Shown here: piece after piece, positions 1-7,200 of the stretch
How the letters are laid out: each line of letters starts with the position of its first letter
Position numbering within the stretch: position 1 is the first letter of the stretch
DNA from: UBA5239 sp040391785
GTDB taxonomy: Bacteria > Verrucomicrobiota > Lentisphaeria > Victivallales > Victivallaceae
Direction: 5' to 3'
DNA: 64,000 nucleotides
Assembly (NCBI GenBank): GCA_040391785.1
Contig: JBEBXH010000002.1
Coordinates: 96,340 to 160,339, forward strand
Notes under the pieces: model-generated
Told to the model about the DNA's origin: nothing
Databases searched by the model: none
The model's input: the letters and a program-made list of their open reading frames with translations, nothing else
Program-made: the position numbers and the translations under genes

Positions 1-684
1 AGCGAGGAAAGCAGCGTGGGGGCGACGATTCTGTGGGGCGCGGTGTCCGGATTTTTTTCGGTGACGGCCAATCTGTTGCTGATCGAGGCCATGGGACACG
101 AGAGCGCCGGGGTTTGCTCGACCATTTACCGGTTGAACCTGGTGTTGGTGGTAGCCGGAGCGGTGCTGTTCCTGGGGGAAACGCTGGCGCTGATTCAGGT
201 GATCGGGATCCTCTTCGCAGTGCTGGCGATTCTGGCATTTTTTCCGATGGGGCAGAATATCCATGTGCGGACAATCGGGTTTTATATGGTCGTGGCGGCG
301 GCGGTGCTCCGGGCAGGGATGGGCCTGACGTACCGTTACGGATTCCTGCACGGCGCCGACCGCAACGGCGTAGTGATCATCAACAGTATTTTCTGGATTA
401 TCGGCGGTATCGTGTACGCGTTGTGGCGCGAAAAAGGATTCACGCGCCCCGATCGCAAAATGCTCATTTACTCGGCGCTCTCGGGCTTGTTCGTGACCGG
501 AATTGTGATATTCATGGCGTTGTCGCTGCAATACGGAGAGGCCAGCGTGGTCCTGCCGATCGCACAGATGAGTTTTCTCGGCACCTTTGGCCTGAGCATC
601 TGTTTCCTGAAAGAAAAATTCACCAAACGAAATCTGGTCGCAGTGGTCTGCGGCGTAATCGCAGTGGTTCTGCTGACGATCTGA
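1..684 (+). CDS. EamA/DMT-family transporter, 5'-truncated by window edge
   Basis: Inner-membrane drug/metabolite-type permease; substrate cannot be told from sequence. The frame is open from base 1 with no upstream stop, so the N-terminus lies outside the window; a GTG at 16 is only an internal codon. About 227 residues remain of a family that is usually near 290-300. The visible part is almost wholly hydrophobic helices, with the family-typical pattern of a short helix pair ending in a GETL-type turn (near residue 60) followed by a second half that repeats the fold and ends LKEKFTKRN plus a last helix. Next gene downstream belongs to an integrated element, so this is probably the last native gene before the island. 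Family call firm, role unknown. Confidence 0.8.
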   Translation, partial: SEESSVGATILWGAVSGFFSVTANLLLIEAMGHESAGVCSTIYRLNLVLVVAGAVLFLGETLALIQVIGILFAVLAILAFFPMGQNIHVRTIGFYMVVAAAVLRAGMGLTYRYGFLHGADRNGVVIINSIFWIIGGIVYALWREKGFTRPDRKMLIYSALSGLFVTGIVIFMALSLQYGEASVVLPIAQMSFLGTFGLSICFLKEKFTKRNLVAVVCGVIAVVLLTI

Positions 685-1055
685 GCAAACGAGAGGCTGA
701 CGCCTCACTCGGGTTGTGGCTTATTTTTTTTAAATCAATAATACATAACATGCTTATAATTAGCAAATTAAGCTATTGTTGTTCATTGTAATTGATTAAA
801 ATTGGGTTATCCATGATTACTATTGTTTTGAACTTAGCCGTTATTGTTATTTTGGTTGATAAGCAAACATATGCAAACAGGGTTTTTGGCTGGAATTTGA
901 TTTGGCTGATAAGTCATCAGAGAAGAAAACTTAGCTGATTTTCGGGAAGTCGAGAACAGTCATGCAACTGTTCTCGACGGAGAAGGGATTTCTTTTGGCA
1001 TTCATCATCACAGGTGGTTATGATGATGATGAATGCCAAGCAAAGGAGGTCCAGG
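685..1055. other. AT-rich intergenic left flank of the integrated island
   Basis: About 370 bases without a convincing gene, much richer in A+T than the flanking exporter. It begins with a weak stem (GAGGC at 693-697 with GCCTC) and a T8 run near 724-731 that may terminate the exporter transcript. The middle shows no coding signal. The right end carries two strong hairpins described separately. No tRNA gene or clear attachment core was recognised. Confidence 0.5.
949..1055 (+). promoter_or_regulatory. Two strong leader hairpins before the integrase start
   Basis: Hairpin 1: an 11-bp perfect inverted repeat, 949-959 with 968-978 and an 8-nt loop. Hairpin 2: a 16-bp perfect inverted repeat, 995-1010 with 1024-1039. 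An AGGTGG followed by ATGATGATGATG lies in the loop and right arm of hairpin 2. Just after it is a textbook ribosome site, AAAGGAGG at 1042-1049, six bases before the ATG at 1056. I take 1056 as the true start and the hairpins as leader RNA or recombinase-binding sites; which one is inference. Confidence 0.55.
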
Positions 1056-2363
1056 ATGGCTAAAGTCAAGAAGGCGCTCAGGCGTGAAAAAGGTAGTGGC
1101 GGAGTCTACAAGGCTCGCGGGTATTATTATTTGCAGTATACGCCCGAGAAGGGTAAACGGAAGGCGGTAGCCTTGCGGAGTCCTGCCGGGGAGAGGATTA
1201 CCGACTTCAGAGAAGCCGAAACTGCTGCTGCGGAGTATCTGCAGAAAGAGAAGGCTTTGCAGAGCATTGAGAGTCGGGAGCAGTATCTGCATGAGGTTGC
1301 TAAAGTTAAGCAGCTTCGGGCGAAGTTGACGATTGCTACTGCTGAGGCGTTTGAGCTTGCGAACGGTAAGCCGAACGTGCCAAATGTGTCGGAAAAGCAT
1401 CTGCAGAGGAAGCGGAAGCGCTGGAGCGATTTTTGCCGGTATCTGCGGGATAACTTTAAAATCATCACGATTGATGAGGTCACGCCGAGCCATGCGGAGC
1501 AGTATGTTTCGTACATGCGCGCGAAGGGGTATTGGCATAAGCCAACGAAAATCTGTCTGGTAAATCCGGATGAGCCGGATGTGCAGAAGTTGTCGAATAC
1601 GACTATAAATCGCGCCGTGATGGATTGCCGATGGGTGTTCAACCAATTGGCTCGTGACCTCGGGTATAGCGCGAGCGATAATCCGTTTTGCGATATCGCC
1701 AAGCTCAAAGAAGAGCCGGTGCAGCGTGAGGTCTTTACGGATGACGATTTGCGGGCGATTTTTCGCAATCCACCGCCGCTGATGGAGGCGCTGTTTACGA
1801 TTGGTCTGTGTACCGGGCTGCGCGAGGGGGATGTGGCGACGTTGCGCTGGCGGGAGATTATTACTTATAATAAAGACGCGCGCGGAAAGCCGGATTTCTA
1901 TGCCGCTGAAATCGAGCGGGTAACCCGCAAGACCAAGGCGGCGGTATCGATACCGGTGGAGAAGGAGCTGGCCGATTTTCTGAGCCGTCAATGGGAAATC
2001 AGCGGCGACCAGGAATATGTGCTGCCGGAAGCGGCGAAGCTGTATTTCGCCAGCAACAACAAATTGAGCATGAAGATTATCAAATATCTCCAGTCCATAG
2101 GCATCCAGACCAAAGTCAAGGCCGAGGGCCGGGTGAAGAATCAGAGCGTGAAGGATTTTCACTCGCTGAGACACAGTTTTTGTTATTATGCCGGGTTGAG
2201 GGGCGTTCCGCTGCCGATCGTTCAGAGTAACGTCGGCCATATGAACCCAAAGATGACCATGTATTCAGAAGCACGCCGACCGCAAGGCCAAGCAGGAAGG
2301 GCTGTCGATGATGAACGGGTTGTTGATCGGCAACAGTTTCGGCAATATCAGGCAGATATCTGA
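1056..2363 (+). CDS. Tyrosine recombinase (phage-type integrase), C-terminus frameshifted
   Basis: Site-specific recombinase that integrates or excises a mobile element. Start chosen at 1056 because of AAAGGAGG six bases upstream; an in-frame extension to 1014 runs through a hairpin. N-terminal arm/core-binding domain covers about residues 1-220, the catalytic domain the rest. Catalytic set is visible: Arg256 (GLREGD), His369-x-x-Arg372 (HSLRH), His395 (GH) and the nucleophile Tyr403 (MTMYSE). Two codons after the Tyr the frame is wrong: the ORF runs on as an Arg/Gln-rich tail to 2363, while the natural tail (HADRKAKQEGLSMMNG...) continues in the next frame to 2469, as if one extra base sits at about 2271. 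Catalytic residues are kept, but the tail that normally packs across subunits is lost. Confidence 0.88.
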   Translation: MAKVKKALRREKGSGGVYKARGYYYLQYTPEKGKRKAVALRSPAGERITDFREAETAAAEYLQKEKALQSIESREQYLHEVAKVKQLRAKLTIATAEAFELANGKPNVPNVSEKHLQRKRKRWSDFCRYLRDNFKIITIDEVTPSHAEQYVSYMRAKGYWHKPTKICLVNPDEPDVQKLSNTTINRAVMDCRWVFNQLARDLGYSASDNPFCDIAKLKEEPVQREVFTDDDLRAIFRNPPPLMEALFTIGLCTGLREGDVATLRWREIITYNKDARGKPDFYAAEIERVTRKTKAAVSIPVEKELADFLSRQWEISGDQEYVLPEAAKLYFASNNKLSMKIIKYLQSIGIQTKVKAEGRVKNQSVKDFHSLRHSFCYYAGLRGVPLPIVQSNVGHMNPKMTMYSEARRPQGQAGRAVDDERVVDRQQFRQYQADI

Positions 2364-2469
2364 TCCGCAACATGAGCTGCGCCAGGAGATTTACCAGATT
2401 ATTGGCAATGCCTCGGAAGAACAGTTACTGAAATTCAGAGAGTTCCTTAAAAGCGGAGCGATATCATGA
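2271..2469 (+). pseudogene. Out-of-frame natural C-terminal tail of the integrase
   Basis: Reading from 2272 in the +1 frame gives HADRKAKQEGLSMMNG and continues for about 65 residues to the TGA at 2467-2469. The first residues are the usual continuation after the catalytic Tyr in this recombinase family (Y-x-H-A-D). Its stop overlaps the ATG of the next gene (ATGA at 2466-2469), the kind of coupling expected if this was once the true end of the integrase. Removing one base near 2271 would restore a 470-residue protein. Confidence 0.7.
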
Positions 2470-2633
2470 AGAAAAGAACACTAACGCAGGACAGCCTGAA
2501 GTCGTATAAATCGAACCTGAAACAGCGATTGAAATTAATACTGGAACATGCGAAGCGTGAAAAGGATTACGCCTCGAAATCCGGAACCCTGAAAGGCGGC
2601 ATCGAGGCGCTTTTGAGCGAGCTGAACGAATAA
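2466..2633 (+). CDS. Small basic helical protein (55 aa), hypothetical
   Basis: ATG at 2466 overlaps the stop of the restored integrase frame (ATGA), so the two were probably translationally coupled. The 55-residue product is rich in Lys, Leu and Glu, starts MKKRTLTQDS and ends ALLSELNE, has no Cys and no membrane segment, and would form mostly helix. A strong terminator follows 17 bases later, which supports a real transcription unit end. I do not recognise a family; the position suggests a recombination accessory or regulator, but that is inference from context only. Confidence 0.5.
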   Translation: MKKRTLTQDSLKSYKSNLKQRLKLILEHAKREKDYASKSGTLKGGIEALLSELNE

Positions 2634-2650
2634 TTGCAAATTGAATGAAT

Positions 2651-2690
2651 GCCGGTTTTGTCCGAAATGGATGAAACCGGCTATTTTTTT
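2651..2690 (+). terminator. Intrinsic terminator of integrase unit
   Basis: 8-bp stem GCCGGTTT (2651-2658) with AAACCGGC (2674-2681), followed by TATTTTTTT to 2690. Placed directly after the 55-residue gene. Confidence 0.8.
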
Positions 2691-2808
2691 GTCTAAAGTC
2701 GCGATCATTGATGCAAGTGTTTTCTTGCAGTTATGATTTTCTGTGGTTATTGATGGAAACCTGTCGTATAATATCTCCTGCGGATTAACATTGAAATAGG
2801 AATAATTT

Positions 2809-2865
2809 CGCCCTGTGGGCGACCAGCGCTATCCGCGCGCTGGACCGCGTGCGGCAACGTGCCGC
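2809..2865. repeat. Array of three back-to-back GC-rich hairpins
   Basis: Three perfect inverted repeats with 1-7 bases between them: CGCCC/GGGCG (2809-2813 with 2817-2821), CCAGCGC/GCGCTGG (2823-2829 with 2837-2843) and GCGGCA/TGCCGC (2851-2856 with 2860-2865). They sit in an otherwise AT-rich leader 35 bases before the excisionase-like gene. Could be structured leader RNA, recombinase arm sites or a palindromic repeat element. Confidence 0.55.
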
Positions 2866-2900
2866 TGCGATGATTATTTAAGCACAATAGGAGAGATTAT

Positions 2901-3209
2901 ATGATTCAACCGAAAACCATCGAAACCATCATCAAAGTGGCGCAACCGCTGATCGAATGCAGCGCAATTCCATCCGAAGAAATTCAGCAGCTCAAAGAAC
3001 GGCAAAACCATGTTGCGAAAAACGACTATGAGATTCTTGCGTTGAAAACCATCGAGGAGGCTGCTCGAATTCTGCGTACTACGCCAAAAAGTATTCATGA
3101 GCTCGCTAAGGCCGGGGAAATTGAGAAAATTCATTTTTCGCGGAAAAAAGTTCTGATCCCGGAAGCCAACATTGCCAGCTATATCGAGCGATATAGAAAC
3201 AAATCGTAA
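2901..3209 (+). CDS. Excisionase-like helix-turn-helix protein
   Basis: 102 residues. The C-terminal half (about residues 50-100) reads TIEEAARILRTTPKSIHELAKAGEI then KVLIPEANIASYIER, the layout of the MerR-like/excisionase HTH family: helix-turn-helix, a short wing, then a helix ending in a basic tail. The N-terminal half is a helical extension of no known family. ATG at 2901 follows AGGAGAG at proper distance. Located downstream of an integrase and before the island cargo, so control of excision or of the island promoters is the likely role. Excisionase identity is inferred; the HTH call is firm. Confidence 0.7.
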   Translation: MIQPKTIETIIKVAQPLIECSAIPSEEIQQLKERQNHVAKNDYEILALKTIEEAARILRTTPKSIHELAKAGEIEKIHFSRKKVLIPEANIASYIERYRNKS

Positions 3210-3328
3210 CGTCTCAGTGATTTCGCTCGAATGATGAATTTGATTTGGCAGTATTATTTATCAGGTTATATTTCTGTGGAATGCGGCAAATCAGCGGAAT
3301 GAAATTTTCGAGCAAGGGAGGATCATGA

Positions 3329-3847
3329 ATGAGTGGGTTAATATCGGCGGGAACACGGCTGTTGAAGTTATTGCTGAAGTCGAAATTGCGCGGCGGAGTG
3401 GTTCGGCTTCAGGATATTTATACGCTCGCGCTTTCTGAAATGTCAAAAACACTCGGGACGCCCCCGCCACCCGGTGCAACCCTGACTGGCGAAGTGGAGC
3501 GCTTACAGGAGCAATTACCCAAAGCAAATGCAATTCTCGAAGCGCCTGCAGAGTCTGACTTCAGCGTGGAAAATCCGGTCCAGGCGATGCGTCTGCTATC
3601 GTTTTCGCTTGAGACCGGCATTGACCGAAAAATGACGGTTTCCGCCAGGACGCTCCGGGCGCTCGATGAATTTGCGGCGAATGACTCCATTCCTGACGAT
3701 CAGAAGGAAAAGATTATCCAACTTGCCGTTGAGTCGTATCTGGTCGGCCTGTTGGCTCCGGTGATCCACCTTGACATGTTTGAGAAAAAAACTGGATGCG
3801 TTGGTACTGGAAACGAAATATCGCACTCGCGAAGAGATGCTGGATGA
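3329..3847 (+). CDS. Hypothetical protein, N-terminal part of a frameshifted gene
   Basis: 172-residue frame, unrecognised family. Residues 95-150 (RKMTVSARTLRALDEFAAND...) look like an ordinary soluble helical protein. Two signs say the frame is broken. First, the bases 3325-3432 look more coding in the adjacent frame, which starts at ATG 3325 (MNEWVNIGGNTAVEVIAEVE...) and has G-rich first codon positions; the frame given here reads a Leu/Lys-rich stretch instead. Second, at a run of seven A (3785-3791) the sensible sequence jumps to the next frame (see next entry) and this frame runs out into a short nonsense tail. Restored length would be about 280 residues. Confidence 0.45.
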   Translation: MSGLISAGTRLLKLLLKSKLRGGVVRLQDIYTLALSEMSKTLGTPPPPGATLTGEVERLQEQLPKANAILEAPAESDFSVENPVQAMRLLSFSLETGIDRKMTVSARTLRALDEFAANDSIPDDQKEKIIQLAVESYLVGLLAPVIHLDMFEKKTGCVGTGNEISHSRRDAG

Positions 3848-4175
3848 GTTGAAAAAGGCGCAAGCGCAGAATACTTCATACGAGCAAATGATTCGTAATT
3901 TTGAATCCGGCAATGAACAGATGGCAGAAAAACTTGCCAATATTTCTAAAAAAGTTGAAGCAACCGGAACAGATATTACCCAGATCAAAGAGCAGACGGC
4001 GGGAATTCCGTATTTTGTGGATCAGGACACAAAAGAGGCTCGGACGGATTTTCAACGAATCAATACATTGAAAGTTTCGCTTGGCCTGGACGAAATCGAG
4101 CAAAAAATCCTGAATTTCCATGAGCTTTCTTTCTCTATTTTCATATTTTACAATCTCGCATTTTCATTTGAATAA
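3771..4175 (+). CDS. Hypothetical protein, C-terminal part of the same frameshifted gene
   Basis: Real homologous sequence probably begins at about 3786 after the A7 run (KKLDALVLETKYRTREEMLDELKK). No ribosome site precedes it, so it is not an independent gene. The product is strongly helical, with a likely coiled coil over about residues 20-75 (MLDELKKAQAQNTSYEQMIRNFES, EKLANISKKVE), and a hydrophobic end (FSIFIFYNLAFSF). Deleting one A from the run joins it to the preceding frame. This could be decay, a base-calling error, or polymerase slippage on A7. No family recognised. Confidence 0.45.
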   Translation: MTCLRKKLDALVLETKYRTREEMLDELKKAQAQNTSYEQMIRNFESGNEQMAEKLANISKKVEATGTDITQIKEQTAGIPYFVDQDTKEARTDFQRINTLKVSLGLDEIEQKILNFHELSFSIFIFYNLAFSFE

Positions 4176-4242
4176 ATATAAAAATTAAGCTAATTCAGCA
4201 GGCCCAAATCACACCAATTTTCACGGTCAATTCGAGGAATGT

Positions 4243-7200
4243 TTATATCCTTCCGCTCTGCTGCAAATGCTTCAACCCGTGTTCCAGATATGGTTTCATC
4301 TTGCTGGTCATGGCAGAAAAACCGAAGAGACGAACGGTTTCACGGAACAGAGTATCCTGTTCGCAGGATTGAAAATCCATCAGCACTTCATACATGGCGT
4401 TGGCTAATTCTTCCGGCGGAATCTCATCGATGTTTCGCCGGGTTAAGGTATCGGAGGAGACCCGGTAGCGCCGATATGAGGCAGGAGTTGTTTCGCCGGA
4501 CCAATAGACATTTTCTCCGGATAGATTGCTTACCGGACAGTCTACGGGCAGACAATCGGATATGATACGTTGAATGCTTTCTCCGGTTCTACTGAACCCC
4601 CAGTGTTTAGAAATACGGCGGCGCAGTAATTTCTCGTAAACCGGCGCTTCTGTTTTGACGATCGAAGCAATTTGTGCTCGAATGACAGGTATCGCCCGTG
4701 GTTCATAAAAATACTCTTGCGGGTATTCACAGGCTGAATGCCATATTTCGTAATCATCATGGACTCTTTTTATTGGCTGCACCGTCATGCTTGACTCATC
4801 CGACTCTGATTCCAATTCCATTTCGTCCTCGTCTTCGATTACGGACGCGGGTTCCGGCGGCGGTGCATGCAACGCTGCCTCAATGGCCTGGATGATATTT
4901 TGCTCGGCGTTTTCCCGATCATGATACCAGTCGGTAATCCACACACGGTGCATGCACCAACCTAAATTTCCGAGTACGGAGGTTCGCAAATGATCGCGAT
5001 CGCGCCCGGTCGCATTCCTGCGATAGTTCAATCCGTCACATTCAATACCCAACAAATAGCGATCAGAAAATTCCGGATGAATAACCGCAATGTCGATCTG
5101 ATAATCCGAACAGCCGACATTTGTCTGAATCTGATATCCTTTGTCCCGTAAAAAATTACTTACAGCTTGAATGAACATTTCGCCGGTCGTAGCCTGTTGT
5201 GCTTTGGCAGATGTATTATGAATTCCCTTTTCCGCATAATCAAGGAAATACTTCAGATGTGCAGCTCCGGTTGCCCGGGTACGCGCCAAATCAATCTGCG
5301 TGCTTTTGATTGAGCTGAATACAATCACCTGTTCCTTGGCTCTGGTAATGGCTACGTTGAGACGCCGTTCACCGCCCAGGCGGTTCAACGGTCCAAAGTT
5401 CATGGAAAATTTGCCGTCCTTGTCCGGCGCATAACAAACTGAAAAAAGAATCACATCGCGTTCATCACCCTGGACATTTTCCAAATTTTTGACAAAAAGC
5501 GGTTCTTCCAGTTCATCGCTAAAGAATTTTTCCAACTTCGGATGTTTATTTCGAGCTTGTTCGAGTAAATCTTCGATCAGATCTTTCTGGGCTTGACTAA
5601 AAGTTACAATACCGATGCTCTTGTGACAAGTTTCCTTGTTTTGCAGGCGCTTAATTATATGCTGGACTAGGATTTCCGCTTCACGGACATTGGTACGGCT
5701 CTGTTTCCGGTCATAAATGGCGTCCGGCACAAATATGAATTTCACGCCGAGATGTCCGGCATTGGTTGCGGCGGGAAATGTAAACAGGCGATCATCGTAA
5801 TAATAATGGTTGCTGAATGAAATCAGCGATTCATGGCGGCTGCGGTAATGCCAGTTCAGATAGCTGGAATGCACCCCGGCGGCAATACATTCATCAAGAA
5901 TGCTTTCCATATCCTCGGCAATCTCTTCTTCGATTTCAGGTTCTTCATTATCTCCTTTCTGAAAGAAATTGGTCGGCGGCATTTGCTTGGGATCGCCTAC
6001 TACAATCAACTGTTTGGCGCGAGCCGTGACGCCAATGGCATCCCATACCGGTATTTGAGATGCTTCATCAAAAACTACCAGATCAAAAGAGGATATTTCC
6101 GCCGGCAAATACTGCGCCACCGAAAGCGGACTCATCAGAAAACAGGGTTTCAAGGTTTGTAACAAAGTCGGGATCGAAGACAGAAGCTGGCGAACCGGCT
6201 TGTGACGCGCACGCTTTTCGCATTCACGCTTGAGAATACCGAGTTCGGTGCCTTCCGGACAAGGCCCGGTGCGTCTGCGCGGCAGGGCTGCGGTCAGCCT
6301 GGCTGCCGTAATTTTCTGTGAAAGCTGAAGATAGCAACGATCCAATTCGCAGAATTTCCGGATTCGCTCATTATGAGTACTGCCGATAAAATCACGCAAT
6401 ATCGGGTTTACGGTCAGAATTTGGTCCAACATTACCCGGTGATATGCATAGTCGAATGCTTCGACCGCTTTTTCCGGGGGAAGTTTCTGCGAAACCAAAA
6501 GTTCCGCCAATCCCTGTAATCCAAGATCAACTGCATTCTCTTTTTGGTTTCTCCACAGGCAAATCCGACGCAGAGATTTGATATGGGTAGAAAGGTTCCG
6601 GATGTGACGGTTCAAATCGTCAAGACTGTTTGCCGCCAATGAATTTCCACAGAGCTTCTTCAGTTCATCGAGTTTCTCATGCAGGATATTCCAATTATTC
6701 AGCAACTGATTGATTTTTTCCCGTTCAGCAGAATCCCGTTTATAAATAGTTGTACAATTCGGCAGAATATTGCGAAGTTCAGCAAAGCAATTTTCCAAAA
6801 TCACGGCATCCCCCCGACAGCAAGCATGGATACTTTCATTGATTTTCAATGCATCATCCACTGATTTTTCAACATCATCCCAATTGGGACTGCCGCCGTG
6901 CCATAATCGCCCGAGGCCGCTTTCCAAAATTGCTTTTTTCTGATCAAATTCAATTCGTACTGCCGAATACTCTCTAATCGGTTCAAGCAAGGAAATCAGC
7001 TCATTAATGGTTAACGGTGCAGCACCAAGCTTTTTCAGGCTGCTCAATTCTTTCAAAAGAGCTTTGTTCCTTAGCCATTTGAATAGAAAAAACTTGCTGT
7101 TGTTATCTTTAATTCTCGCGTGCAGAGAGTCGCAATCCATTTCCCCAAAAAGCGCGGTATTGTATGAACCCAGCTTATCATTCAATTCAATCAAGCGGCG

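Noticed and set aside
1008..2240. 410-residue frame antisense to the integrase
   Set aside because: The integrase strand has full family motifs and a ribosome site; the antisense frame has neither.
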